From: Planctomycetota bacterium
GTDB lineage: Bacteria > Planctomycetota > UBA1135 > GCA-002686595
DNA length: 64,000 nt
Assembly: GCA_026692665.1 (NCBI GenBank)
Contig: JAPLOF010000054.1
Coordinates: 106,735 to 170,734, forward strand
Direction of reading: 5' to 3'
Each line of letters begins with the position of its first letter. The stretch's first letter is position 1. Below are positions 8,135 to 17,354 of this stretch, in pieces. A program made the translations under genes and the position numbers. The notes under the pieces are model-generated. The model saw only the letters and a program-made list of their open reading frames with translations. It was not told the DNA's origin and ran no database searches.

Positions 8135-8695
8135 ATGAAACGCATCCTCGTCACCACCGCGCTCGTCGTCGCCCTCGCCGCCATGGCCTTCACGTTCCAC
8201 GGCTGCGCCAGCACCGTGAAGAACGTCGATCCCACGGGCAAGTCGTTCCCGACCACCCAGGGCAAGGCGCTCGACGGGAAGGAACACGCGCTCCCCGCCG
8301 ACTTCGCCGGTTCCCCAATCGTCTTCCTCGTGGGCTACGTCCAGGACGCTCAGTTCGATCTGGATCGCTGGATCCTCGGCCTCCTGCAGGCCAAGACGCC
8401 GGTCCGAATCGCGGAGCTGCCGACGATCGACAGCCTGATCGCGACCGCGTTCTCCAGCCAGATCGACCAGGGCATGCAGAGCGGGATTCCGAGCGAGGAT
8501 TGGGCCAGTGTCATCACCGTGTACGGCGGCGAGGGCTCGAAGATCGTCGCGTTCACCGGCAACGAGAAGCCACGCAACGCGCGCGTGCTCCTGCTCGATG
8601 CAGGGGGGAAGGTCGTCTGGTTCCACGACCGCGGCTATTCCGGCGGCAAGGTGCTCGAACTCGATGCGCGCGTGCGCGAGCTCTCCGCTCGCTGA
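8135..8695 (+). CDS. Lipoprotein, thioredoxin-fold-like (ATP10/YtfJ type)
   Basis: The ATG at 8135 gives MKRILVTTALVVALAAMAF followed by HGC, a lipoprotein signal peptide. The 186-residue product has PIVFLVGYVQDAQFDLDRWI, a long helix, and the late RVLLLDAGGKVVWFHDRGYSGG. This strand-helix-strand order with VVWFHDRG resembles thioredoxin-like proteins of the ATP10/YtfJ kind that lack the CXXC motif, and no CXXC is visible here. The fold assignment is by eye and tentative. It follows the kamA operon by 86 bases and may be transcribed with it. Confidence 0.5.
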   Translation: MKRILVTTALVVALAAMAFTFHGCASTVKNVDPTGKSFPTTQGKALDGKEHALPADFAGSPIVFLVGYVQDAQFDLDRWILGLLQAKTPVRIAELPTIDSLIATAFSSQIDQGMQSGIPSEDWASVITVYGGEGSKIVAFTGNEKPRNARVLLLDAGGKVVWFHDRGYSGGKVLELDARVRELSAR

Positions 8696-9055
8696 GGCCT
8701 CTACGCTCCGACGCGAGCACGACGAAGACGGCTCGACATCACGGCCCCCGGCGCGCGGATTCGACTGCTCTGACTCTCGTTCCGAGACTCCGGGTTTCGA
8801 AACCGAGATCGTCCGCGCCCTTCGCCAAGCGCCCGGCAAGAACGTCCTCGATGAAGCGAGCCGTGCCCTGCGCGTCATGAATCCCGGCGGAACGTCGCCC
8901 CGCTCTGGCCGGAGAGATGGCGGGCCGAGAACTGGGCAGTTCGTCGTCGTCGAGGATCCGGTCGGCGCGCAGAGCCCGTGCGGACGTGGCTCGCGGCCCG
9001 AGCCGCGGGTGCGGTGGCGTTCGGAACGCGGCAGCGGTCCACTGCGCCCGAGGCC
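8696..9055. other. Intergenic region between convergent genes, with a palindrome
   Basis: I see no coding potential in this 360-base region between a plus-strand lipoprotein and a minus-strand exported protein. It holds a perfect 12-base palindrome, GGTTTCGAAACC, at 8793-8804. A transcription end point is expected here, but no clean terminator is visible. Confidence 0.4.
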
Positions 9056-10258
9056 CTACTTGCCGGCGCGCTTCTCGTCGATGCCCTCGCGCAGTTCCCC
9101 GCGCTCAATGGCATCGCGCGCCGCGTCGACGGCCCGAGCCCAACGGCGCTCGGCGTCGTCGAATTGGCCCAGTTCCCAGGCGCGGTTGCCGGACTCGTAC
9201 CAGAGGTAGGGGTCGGACGGATGCAGCCTGCTGGCCGCATCCAGCCAGACCAGCGCGTGCCCCGGCCGGCCATCGACGACCAGCTTGCTCTGGCACACGA
9301 GGAAGTCGAAGGCGCGCGTCTTGCGCGCCTCGTGCTCCTGCACGATCTCGCCCAGCCGGGCGCGCATCTCCTCGGCCGTCACGGCACCCCACTGCCTCGA
9401 GACCTCGGCGGGGTCGAGGCCTTCGATCAGGGAGTCGTGCAGCATCTGCAGCGTGCACACGTCTTCGAACCCGAGCTCCGAGGTGGTGTTGGTCGGAACC
9501 AGCGTGCCGGCGCTGACACCCTTCTCCGAGATGAAGCGCGACAGGGCCCTCTTGCGTCCGCTGATGACCTCGTGAGTCTCCTTCGGCTTGTTGTACAGGC
9601 AGCCGGACACCAGCAAGTCCCGCTCTGGCACCTCGAAGACCATGTACTCCGGCGTCGGCACGTCCCAGCCGTCGGGCGCGGGTCCGCGCCTGAGCACGTG
9701 CACGATCAGGCGGTTCGTCCTGTCGCCGATCTCGAAGCGGTCCTTCACGACGATGGCGCGCCGCCTCAATGTGCCTTCGTCGGCCGTCAGCTTGACGAGC
9801 TCTTCGAGGTTCCATGGCGAGGTGACGATGGTCGCGCCGGCCGCCAGAAGCGGGTCGACGGCTTGGATCGAGTGGTCGTGGTGGTGCGAATGCAGTGCGA
9901 AGCGCACGGGCTTGCCGGGGATGCGCAGCTCGATCGTGCGCAGGATCTGGCGCACACTGCGGTCGTCCCACGGAGCCTCGATCAACGCCGTGAAGGTGTC
10001 GAACTCGGCCACGACGACCTTGGCCTTGCGTCGTTCGAAGCCTGGGATCGGCGGCGTCCAGATCAGGTGCACGCCCGGCGCGATGGTCTCGAAGCGGAGG
10101 CCCTCCTCCGCCGGCTGAGGAACTGCGGCGACGCCCGCCGGCGGAAGAGCAGCTGCTGGGCCAACGCCCGCTTGCGGCGGCAGGACTGCGAGCGCCGGCT
10201 CGCCGATGCACGACAGGGAAACGGCGAGCCAAAGGCGCGCGCAGAGCAGGTTCTTCAT
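9056..10258 (-). CDS. Exported metallo-beta-lactamase-fold protein with a TPR-like C-terminus
   Basis: The internal ATG at 10258 gives MKNLLCARLWLAVSLSCIGE with a signal peptide, better than the track start five codons upstream. The protein shows the fold of a metallo-beta-lactamase hydrolase: an early strand (GVHLIWTPPIPGFE), VVVAEFDTFTALIEAP, and the histidine/aspartate cluster LHSHHHDHSIQAVD where the H-x-H-x-D-H metal motif normally sits. The cluster has one residue more than the canonical spacing. The last ~70 residues (WLDAASRLHPSDPYLWYESG and after) look like one or two TPR helix pairs. Substrate is unknown. It lies downstream of the OPT transporter on the same strand with a 171-base gap. 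Confidence 0.6.
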   Translation of the reverse strand: MKNLLCARLWLAVSLSCIGEPALAVLPPQAGVGPAAALPPAGVAAVPQPAEEGLRFETIAPGVHLIWTPPIPGFERRKAKVVVAEFDTFTALIEAPWDDRSVRQILRTIELRIPGKPVRFALHSHHHDHSIQAVDPLLAAGATIVTSPWNLEELVKLTADEGTLRRRAIVVKDRFEIGDRTNRLIVHVLRRGPAPDGWDVPTPEYMVFEVPERDLLVSGCLYNKPKETHEVISGRKRALSRFISEKGVSAGTLVPTNTTSELGFEDVCTLQMLHDSLIEGLDPAEVSRQWGAVTAEEMRARLGEIVQEHEARKTRAFDFLVCQSKLVVDGRPGHALVWLDAASRLHPSDPYLWYESGNRAWELGQFDDAERRWARAVDAARDAIERGELREGIDEKRAGK

Positions 10259-10429
10259 GGGCCGGGATCGCAATGGGGTGCGCGAAAGCCGCCACTACGG
10301 CGCGTGCGCCCCCGCTGTTGGAATTCCAGGGCCATCAACGGTCGCCCCGACGGGGGATCGTCGCGCATGTTGGATGCCCCCCCGCCAGAGGGTCGTGCAC
10401 CTGGACTTCCTTCCCCCTCTCCCCCGATC

Positions 10430-12304
10430 TCAGATGTTCCCCGTCGCCTTCAACAGGGCGACCGCGACGCCCATCAGGCTCTCGCCGGCGATGAATCCCG
10501 AAGCCACCGGCGTCACGAAGGCGTCCGCCAGCTTCCGCCAGTTGCGGCGCACGATCTCCGCAATCGCGCCGCCCAGGAACATCGCGATCCCGTTGCTGCC
10601 CGGCACGACCATCGCGATGCCTAGCCCTGAGGGCGAGGGCACGAACGGCTTCGCGCGCTTCGGCGCGAACTTCTCCAGCAGCGCCAGCGCGATGCCGAGC
10701 GCGGCCCCGATCGCGATGAACTGCCGCGCCAGCGGATCGAGCGCGCCGACGCCGTTCGCGAAGGCCTTCGACACGCCGGCCCACACGAGGCACGACGGCG
10801 CGGGCCAGTCCGCTCCGCCCAGCACGGTGACGTCGGGGATCAGCAGGTTGAACGCCGGCACGATCAGCGCCGCGCCGACCACGACGCCGAAGAGCTGCGC
10901 GAAGAACTGCGCGCGCGGGTTCGCGCCCAGGAGCCAGCCGGTCTTCAGCGTGGTGAGCAGATCCGCCGCGTGCAGGCCGATCCCGCCGGTCACGTTCGCG
11001 CTCATGATGTTGCCCGAGAGGTTCCCGGGCGTGATCACGCCGTAGACGAGCTGCGTGACGGGCCCCAGCGCTTTCGTCGGCGTGACGTCCGTGTCCCCCG
11101 TGACGCGCGCGGCGACGAAGCCCATCACGATCGCGAGCGGCACGGCGATGCAGCCGGCCCACACCGGGATCTGGAACATCACGGCCATCAGCGCGACGAC
11201 CACGGGGCCGAGCACGATGAACCCGGCCGGGAACCACCAGCCCGGGCACTCGATCGCGTCCATCGGATCCTCGACCGTCTTCTTCCGGCCGAAGAGGCCG
11301 GCGAGGCCGGAGAACGAGCGCGCCACGCTGCGCCAGTCGAGCGCGAACGACGTGAGCCCCGACGCGACGAGCAGTGCCGCGCCCGGCCACACCGTCCACT
11401 GCACGATGGCCTTGTAGCTGATCTCCGCGATGCGGCCGTCCGCGTGGAGTTGCGGCGCGAGCACGCCGTACGTCAGGAGGCTTCCGAGCAGGAGCGACCA
11501 GGCCGTGCGGAAGCTCATCAAGGCGCCCGCGCCGACGAGCACGACCTCGGTCTTGATCGCCAGCGTCCACTTCGCCGCCGTCTCGCCCGCGATCGTGATC
11601 GGCACCGGGATCGTGCCGGGCACGTTGAACGGCATCCAGGCGACCTTGGCCTCGCGGAACCAGGTGAGGAGGGCTGCGAATCCGGCCGCGATGCCGAGCG
11701 CCTTGGCCTGGCTCGACCCGCTCGGGGCTGTCGAGTCCGCGATCGTTCGCCCCGCCGACTGCTGGTTCTCCGGCGGCGGCGTCGCATGGATGACGCGCAA
11801 CGTCTCCGCCGTCGCCGTGCCCGTCGGGAACACGAGCCCCTCGCGGTTGATCAGCTGTCGCTTGATCGGGATGGCGCAGAACACGCCCAGCGCCGCGATC
11901 GCCGCGAACCAGGCGATCATGTGCAGCGTCGGCGGCGCGACGAACGGGATCATGAGCAATGCGCCGAACGCGGCCATGTTCCCGCCGCCCGTCATGTAGC
12001 CCGCGCCCGAGCTCACGGTGATCAGCGCGTTGTTCTCGAGCAGGCCCAGCGGACGCTTCGCGAGCCCGATCGCAGACAGCCCGCGGAAGAGCGCGTAGGC
12101 CAGGATCGCCGCCGTGATCGTCACGCCCATCGACCAGCCCGTCTTGAAGAAGACGTACAGGTTCGAGATGCACATGACGCCGCCGAGCAGCATCCCGACG
12201 ATCACGGCCCGCACCGTGAGTTGCGTCGCACCGGGGCGGTACGTCTCGGCGAGCCAGAGGGCCTCGGGGTCGTCGGATCGCACGCTCTTCTGTTGGTCGG
12301 GCAT
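10430..12304 (-). CDS. OPT-family oligopeptide transporter
   Basis: The 624-residue inner-membrane protein has many long hydrophobic segments and the N-terminal signature of the OPT family: RPGATQLTVRAVIVGMLLGG and SNLYVFFKTGWSMGVTI. Other recognisable stretches are AGYMTGGGNMAAFG and GLVFPTGTATAETLR. Such proteins import small peptides or metal chelates, probably with protons. No neighbouring peptidase or metallophore gene points to a substrate. It lies 73 bases downstream of rodA on the same strand but is functionally unrelated to that operon. Confidence 0.88.
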   Translation of the reverse strand: MPDQQKSVRSDDPEALWLAETYRPGATQLTVRAVIVGMLLGGVMCISNLYVFFKTGWSMGVTITAAILAYALFRGLSAIGLAKRPLGLLENNALITVSSGAGYMTGGGNMAAFGALLMIPFVAPPTLHMIAWFAAIAALGVFCAIPIKRQLINREGLVFPTGTATAETLRVIHATPPPENQQSAGRTIADSTAPSGSSQAKALGIAAGFAALLTWFREAKVAWMPFNVPGTIPVPITIAGETAAKWTLAIKTEVVLVGAGALMSFRTAWSLLLGSLLTYGVLAPQLHADGRIAEISYKAIVQWTVWPGAALLVASGLTSFALDWRSVARSFSGLAGLFGRKKTVEDPMDAIECPGWWFPAGFIVLGPVVVALMAVMFQIPVWAGCIAVPLAIVMGFVAARVTGDTDVTPTKALGPVTQLVYGVITPGNLSGNIMSANVTGGIGLHAADLLTTLKTGWLLGANPRAQFFAQLFGVVVGAALIVPAFNLLIPDVTVLGGADWPAPSCLVWAGVSKAFANGVGALDPLARQFIAIGAALGIALALLEKFAPKRAKPFVPSPSGLGIAMVVPGSNGIAMFLGGAIAEIVRRNWRKLADAFVTPVASGFIAGESLMGVAVALLKATGNI

Positions 12305-12377
12305 GGTCGGTCGCCTCCATTCCGGCGAGGCGCCGATGGTAGGTCGGCGCGCTCGCCCGGCTACGGCCTTTCCGGCA

Positions 12378-13583
12378 TCAAGTCCGCCGGAACGTCTCCG
12401 CGTCCAACGAGGGCTCGCGGTGCGAAGCGAGGCCCAGCGCGAGGCCCAGCGCGAGGAACGTGGCCAGCAGCGACGACCCGCCCGTCGAGAAGAGCGGCAG
12501 CGTCAGGCCCGTCAGCGGGATGAGCCCCAGGTTCACGCCGCAGTGGATGAACAAGTGGGACGCGAACAGGATCCCGACGCCCGAGACCACGAGCCGCGAG
12601 AACCGGTCGCGCAGTCCCGACGCGCTGCCGAACAGCGACAGGACGAGCAGTCCGTACAAGGCCAGGATCACGCACGTGCCGATCCAGCCCGCCTCCTCGG
12701 CCACGACGGCGAAGATCGAGTCGCAATCCCGTTCGGGGAGCCAGGCGACCTCGTTCGCGACGCCGGATCCGAGCCCCTCGCCGCCGATGCCGCCGTTCCC
12801 GATCGCGACGCGCGCGTGGTAGGTGTGGAAGGCCGAGCTGTTGCGCTCGGCGATCAACTCGGGCGCGCTCCAACCGCGCGTCCACGTGTCGATGCGCTGC
12901 AGCTGGTAGTCACGGATACCGATCTCGAAGTGCCACATGCACGTGCCGAGCAGCAGCGCGCCCAGCAGGAACCCGAGGATCAGGCGACCGCTCGCGCCCG
13001 CGACGTAGAGCATGCCCAGCGTGATCGGCACGATCGTGAGCGAGGTGCCCAGGTCGGGCTGCAGCATCACGAGCCCCATCGGCAGGAGCGCCATCGCGAT
13101 CGGCATCCCCCACTCGCGCAGGCTCTTCAAGCGCAGGTGATCGAGCGCCGCGGCGAGGCCGAGGATCACGCCGACCTTCGCCAGCTCGGACGGCTGCAGG
13201 TCGAAGGGGCCCAGGTCGATCCAGCGGCGGGAACCGTTGCGCGTGTCACCGACGACGAACACGAGCACGAGGAGGGCGATCGTGATGCCCCAGGCCGCGA
13301 GGGCATTGCGCCGCAGCCACCGCGGGCGCGCCGCGAGCCCGAGGAAGAACGCCGGCGCGGCCACGAGCAACTTCTGGACGTGATCGACGAACCGGACGTC
13401 GGCCCGGCCGTAGGTCTCGTCCGCCGTGCTCATGGCCGAGACGAAAGCGAGTCCGATGGACAGGAGCAGGGCGGCGAGCAGGACGACGTGCCAGTCGAGA
13501 TTCGCCCAGCGCACTCCGCGCAGCGAAACGACGCGGTCGAGCCACGGCTTGCGCTCGCCCTGTCGGACCGAGTTGTCGCTCAC
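12378..13583 (-). CDS. rodA: Rod-shape peptidoglycan glycosyltransferase RodA (SEDS family)
   Basis: RodA polymerises lipid II glycan strands during cell elongation, together with PBP2. The 401-residue protein has about ten membrane segments and SEDS features such as DLQPSELAKVGVILGLAAAL and the C-terminal HLFIHCGVNLGLIPLTGLTLP, then STGGSSLLATFLALG. I chose GTG 13583 because GGAGG lies 7 bases upstream and the start falls 60 bases after the mrdA stop; the track start at 13685 would overlap mrdA. It is the last gene of the mreB-mreC-mreD-mrdA-rodA cluster. Confidence 0.93.
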   Translation of the reverse strand: MSDNSVRQGERKPWLDRVVSLRGVRWANLDWHVVLLAALLLSIGLAFVSAMSTADETYGRADVRFVDHVQKLLVAAPAFFLGLAARPRWLRRNALAAWGITIALLVLVFVVGDTRNGSRRWIDLGPFDLQPSELAKVGVILGLAAALDHLRLKSLREWGMPIAMALLPMGLVMLQPDLGTSLTIVPITLGMLYVAGASGRLILGFLLGALLLGTCMWHFEIGIRDYQLQRIDTWTRGWSAPELIAERNSSAFHTYHARVAIGNGGIGGEGLGSGVANEVAWLPERDCDSIFAVVAEEAGWIGTCVILALYGLLVLSLFGSASGLRDRFSRLVVSGVGILFASHLFIHCGVNLGLIPLTGLTLPLFSTGGSSLLATFLALGLALGLASHREPSLDAETFRRT

Positions 13584-13644
13584 GTCGCGTCCTCCGCGCG
13601 GCGGTTCGTCGCGCTGCACGCCAGGAGATCGCGGTCCTGCTGTT

Positions 13645-16600
13645 TCACTGTGCACCTTTCCGCGCGACGAATTCGCGCACGGCATCCGTCTGGAGCAACT
13701 GCGCCGCGACGTGCACGGCCGTGCGGCTCGCCGTCTCGGTCAGGTTGTGCAGGTAGACGACGACGACGGCGACCGGCTTCTCGGCCGGGAACCAGCCCGC
13801 CACCCAGGTGTGCTTGCGGGACTTGCCGGCCGCGCCGGCGGCGCGATCTTCGTCGGGCATGCCTGGGACCTCGTGGATCTTGCCGATGTCCGCGCTGCCC
13901 GTCTTGCACGCGAACGTGAAGCCCAGCGTGCCGGCGTCCAGGCCCTTGCCGTGGCCTGAACCGCCCGGCTCCTCGACGACGGCGCGCATCGCGGCTCGCA
14001 CGAACTCGAGGCTCTGGTTCGAGATCCCGAGAGGCCTCGACGCGCCCGCTACGGGGACTCCGCCGATCGCGCGCACGACCCGCACCTCGGGCAGCACGCC
14101 GGTCGCGAGACCGGCCGTCGCTCGCGCGACCTGGAGCGGGCTCGCCCACAGGAGGCCCAGCCCGTTCGGGAAACGCAACAAGTCGAAGCGCGATTGGAGG
14201 CGCTTCAGCATCCCCGCCTCGTCGATGTCCGGCGACGCTTTCCAGTCCTCGCGCAATCCACGCCGGCCCTCGCGCGGATCGAAGCGCAGGCCGGTCGGCT
14301 CGCCAAAACCGAACGTGTGGGCGGCCTCCAGCAACTCGCGCGGTTGGAAGCGCAATCCGAGCTGCGCGAAGTATGCGTTGCACGAGACGGCCAGCGCGTG
14401 ATGGAGATCGGATTCGATGTGATGCGAGTTGCAGCGCAGCGTCTCGAACGCGGGTTGATTGCTGGCGTTCAGGCTGCACTCGAAGCGCGTCGCCGGATCG
14501 AAACCAAGGCGATCCAGGGCATAGGCCGCGACGAACGGCTTGAACACCGAGCCGGGCGGATTGAACGTCGGGGTCTGGGCGGTGCGCTCGCGCGGGTGCG
14601 AGCGCTCGTAGCCGCGGCCCGGGACGTTCGCGGCGCCAGGAAGGGTCGGCACCGACGCCGCCGCGAGGATCTCGCCCTCGGGCGTGAGCAGCACGATCGC
14701 GCCCACCGGATTCTCGAACCACGTACGGTCGGTATCGCCCGTGGCGGGCAGGCGCGGATGCGCCAGGACGTCCTGCGCCGCCACCTGGAGGCGTGCGTCG
14801 AGCGTGAGCGCGACATCCTGCCCGTCGATCGCGGGCACGAGCCGCGTGCCCTCGCCGCGCTCCTCGGCGTCGAGGCCCTCGGTCTCGTACATCCCGAACC
14901 GGCCGCGCAACTCGGTGTCGAACCACGATTCGAGCCCGTTGTCGCCGGTCCACTCGTCGGCCCGCGCGAGCCGCGTCGAGAGCTCGCGCAGCTCGCGATC
15001 CTCCTCCTCGCTGCGCAGGAGCCGGTACTGGAGGCTCGCGAGACGACGTTCGTCCTCGGACTGCGCCAGGAGTTCGCGCAGGAGCGGCCGCCGCGTGCCG
15101 CCGATGAGGAGGCCCGCCGCGACGGCTCCGTCCGCGTCGCGCACGCGGGCCACGCGCCGCGTGGTCTCGCGCACGGCGAAACCCGTGTAGCGCTCCGGAT
15201 CGCGCGCGACGAGTTGGACGAGCGCGTAGCCGGGATCGGCCGCGAGACGCGTCGCGCGACTCTGCGCGTCGACGAGGACGAATCGTTCGCGTTGCGCCGC
15301 CCGATCCAGGCGTTCCTCGGCGAGTTGCAGGGGCGGCGGAGGCGCGCCGTCCGAGGGCGCGGCGCCGCGCAGGGCCGAGAGCGTGCGCAGGACGGAGCCG
15401 CTGAAATCGGCTTCGAACGAACGTGCCGCTCGGCGCAGCTCGTCGAGTGCCTCGTCTCCGTCCAGGCCCTTGCGCGAGGCCGAGAGCCGCGTCCAGCGGG
15501 CCGCGATCTCGTCCGCGGTCGGGGATGCGAGCCCGGCGCGCAGTGCCGCCGCCTCGAAGAGCAGTCCGACCGTGCGCCACGGGTCCGGCTCGACCGCCGC
15601 GAGCGCGCGGTAGTCCTCGTCCTGGAAGGGCAGGACGGGGGCGTCGGCCGGCGTCCCTGGCGCGCCACGTGCCGAGCGAAACAAGGAACGCGACTCGTGC
15701 AGGACGGCCAGCGATTCGAGGTCCGTCCACGCGCGGTCGTCCGCGGCGCGAGCGTCGCCCGCGCGCCACAGGCTCGCGAGTCCGTCGAGCAGTCGCTGGG
15801 CTCGCGCGCCCTCGGACTCCCCGAGGTCGGCGCGCGCCAGGAGTCGCGGCAGGAGGAACTCGTCGAGTTCGCGCTCGAAGTCCCCGCGCCGCGTCGCGAT
15901 CCACGACTCCAGGCGTGCCGCATCCCAGCGCAGCGCCCGCGCGATCCAGGCCAGGTCGAACGTGTCGCGCAACGCCTCGGTCGGTACGCGCCCCGGACCG
16001 AAGCCGGTTGCCGTGCGGAACAGATCGTCGGCGGCCTCGTCCTCTTGATCCGCGCGGCGCTGGTCGAACAGCGCGAGGAGCCCGGTCAGCGGGTCCGTCA
16101 CCGCAGTGGATCCTGTGCCCAGGATCTTCTGTTCGTCGAGCATCCCAGCCAGGACGCGCAGGTCGCCGCGGGACTCCTCCGCGCGCCGCGTCAGCGTCGC
16201 GATCACGCTCTCCTGGTTCGTCCCGCGCACGGCGGCGGCAATCGCGCTCCACGGCCGATCGGCTTCGCCGGCCTCGATGCGGCGGCGGGCCGGCCCCGAT
16301 TCGCGGCGCGTGAGCGCGAGGATCTGCGCGACGTAGAAACGCAGATCCGCCGCGCGCCCCGCGCGCGCCGTCGGCTCCGGATCGGCGACCTCGGGGGCCA
16401 GCTCGAGACCGTCCGCGTCGCGCAACGCGTGCCCGAGCGCGAAGGCCTCGATCGAGGCCGGCGAGAGCGACGCGATGCGGCGGCACCACTCCTCCAGCCG
16501 CGGCTCCGTCTCGGCCAGGCCGACCGGCCGCGCCTCGATCGCGGTGCGCGCGTGCGCGGCGAGTCCCAAAGGATGGCCGCGGCGGAAGTCGCGGTAGACG

Positions 16601-16827
16601 AACTCGAGGCTCGCCGCGTCCTCGTCGGCGACCAGCACGCGACCTTCGCGGTCGAGGAAACGGCCGCGGTGGTAGGGCACGACGCGCGAGCTCGTGCGGA
16701 AGCTCGCGGCCTGCGCGGCCCAGACGTCGTGCTCGAGGACCTGGACCTGGAAGAGCCGCGCGGCCAGGACGCCGAGCCCCAGGATCACCACGATGCCGAG
16801 CGGCTGGAGCCGTCGCTGCGCTACCAC
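13645..16827 (-). CDS. mrdA: Penicillin-binding protein 2, elongasome transpeptidase, with a large N-terminal insertion
   Basis: This transpeptidase crosslinks peptidoglycan in the elongasome. GTG 16827 overlaps the mreD stop and gives 1060 residues. A single membrane anchor (residues ~10-27) is followed by the usual SSRVVPYHRGRFLDREGRVL. The three catalytic motifs are intact: S-x-x-K in PPGSVFKPF (S760), S-x-N in VSCNAYF (S815) and K-T-G in FACKTGSADIG (K975). The catalytic serine lies at 330 in E. coli PBP2, so about 430 extra residues sit between anchor and transpeptidase. They are Ala/Arg/Glu-rich and mostly helical in appearance, with no domain I recognise. The ORF track continues to 18219 only through lack of stops. 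Confidence 0.9.
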   Translation of the reverse strand: MVAQRRLQPLGIVVILGLGVLAARLFQVQVLEHDVWAAQAASFRTSSRVVPYHRGRFLDREGRVLVADEDAASLEFVYRDFRRGHPLGLAAHARTAIEARPVGLAETEPRLEEWCRRIASLSPASIEAFALGHALRDADGLELAPEVADPEPTARAGRAADLRFYVAQILALTRRESGPARRRIEAGEADRPWSAIAAAVRGTNQESVIATLTRRAEESRGDLRVLAGMLDEQKILGTGSTAVTDPLTGLLALFDQRRADQEDEAADDLFRTATGFGPGRVPTEALRDTFDLAWIARALRWDAARLESWIATRRGDFERELDEFLLPRLLARADLGESEGARAQRLLDGLASLWRAGDARAADDRAWTDLESLAVLHESRSLFRSARGAPGTPADAPVLPFQDEDYRALAAVEPDPWRTVGLLFEAAALRAGLASPTADEIAARWTRLSASRKGLDGDEALDELRRAARSFEADFSGSVLRTLSALRGAAPSDGAPPPPLQLAEERLDRAAQRERFVLVDAQSRATRLAADPGYALVQLVARDPERYTGFAVRETTRRVARVRDADGAVAAGLLIGGTRRPLLRELLAQSEDERRLASLQYRLLRSEEEDRELRELSTRLARADEWTGDNGLESWFDTELRGRFGMYETEGLDAEERGEGTRLVPAIDGQDVALTLDARLQVAAQDVLAHPRLPATGDTDRTWFENPVGAIVLLTPEGEILAAASVPTLPGAANVPGRGYERSHPRERTAQTPTFNPPGSVFKPFVAAYALDRLGFDPATRFECSLNASNQPAFETLRCNSHHIESDLHHALAVSCNAYFAQLGLRFQPRELLEAAHTFGFGEPTGLRFDPREGRRGLREDWKASPDIDEAGMLKRLQSRFDLLRFPNGLGLLWASPLQVARATAGLATGVLPEVRVVRAIGGVPVAGASRPLGISNQSLEFVRAAMRAVVEEPGGSGHGKGLDAGTLGFTFACKTGSADIGKIHEVPGMPDEDRAAGAAGKSRKHTWVAGWFPAEKPVAVVVVYLHNLTETASRTAVHVAAQLLQTDAVREFVARKGAQ

Positions 16828-17354
16828 GAGCGGCTCCAGAGCGGGGTGAGCCCGGGCAATCGCGCGAGGAGCGGACCCAGCGCGAACGCCAGGAGTGCGC
16901 TGGCGAGAGCGACGGGCAGTGCCGTCCCGGCCGCCGCGGCGAAGTCGATGGAGTGGTTCACCTCGCGCGCGTCGCGCGCGATGGAGATCCAGGCCTGGAA
17001 CATCCCCGCGGCGATGGCGGTCGCGAGCGTGCGCCCGAGGGGACCGGAGAGCTCGAACGCGCCGCGCACGGCGAGCGCCGCGAGCAGGGCGCCCAGGATG
17101 CCCGTGAAGAGGACGAGCGGAGGCTCTCCGCTCGTCGCCGCGCGCGCGAACGCCGTCAGCAGCGCGAGCAGGGCCAGATCGCCGACCTCGCAACGCGCGA
17201 GCACGACGACGGAGAGCACCAAGGCCGCGTCGGGGACCCACGATCCGGCCGCGTGGCGCGCGAGGATCCCTTGCAGCCCCGCGAGCGACACCGCCCACAC
17301 GAGGAACAGCGTCCAGCCGAGGACGCGCTGGCCCGGGCGGCGTCCGGACTTCAC
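16821..17354 (-). CDS. mreD: Rod shape-determining membrane protein MreD
   Basis: This 177-residue polytopic membrane protein is identified mainly by position between mreC and the PBP2 gene and by topology: about five hydrophobic segments, including VLGWTLFLVWAVSLAGLQGI and ALVLSVVVLARCEVGDLALL. GTG 17354 has GGAGG 7 bases upstream and overlaps the mreC stop (GTGA). Its own TAG overlaps the mrdA GTG. The 655-residue track ORF to 18788 is a run-through reading across mreC. MreD helps anchor MreB, MreC, PBP2 and RodA in the elongasome. Sequence conservation in this family is low, so the call leans on context. Confidence 0.85.
   Translation of the reverse strand: MKSGRRPGQRVLGWTLFLVWAVSLAGLQGILARHAAGSWVPDAALVLSVVVLARCEVGDLALLALLTAFARAATSGEPPLVLFTGILGALLAALAVRGAFELSGPLGRTLATAIAAGMFQAWISIARDAREVNHSIDFAAAAGTALPVALASALLAFALGPLLARLPGLTPLWSRSW

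Noticed and set aside
8793-8804. Perfect palindrome GGTTTCGAAACC
   Set aside because: Too short and isolated to call an operator or terminator without a second copy or neighbouring regulator.
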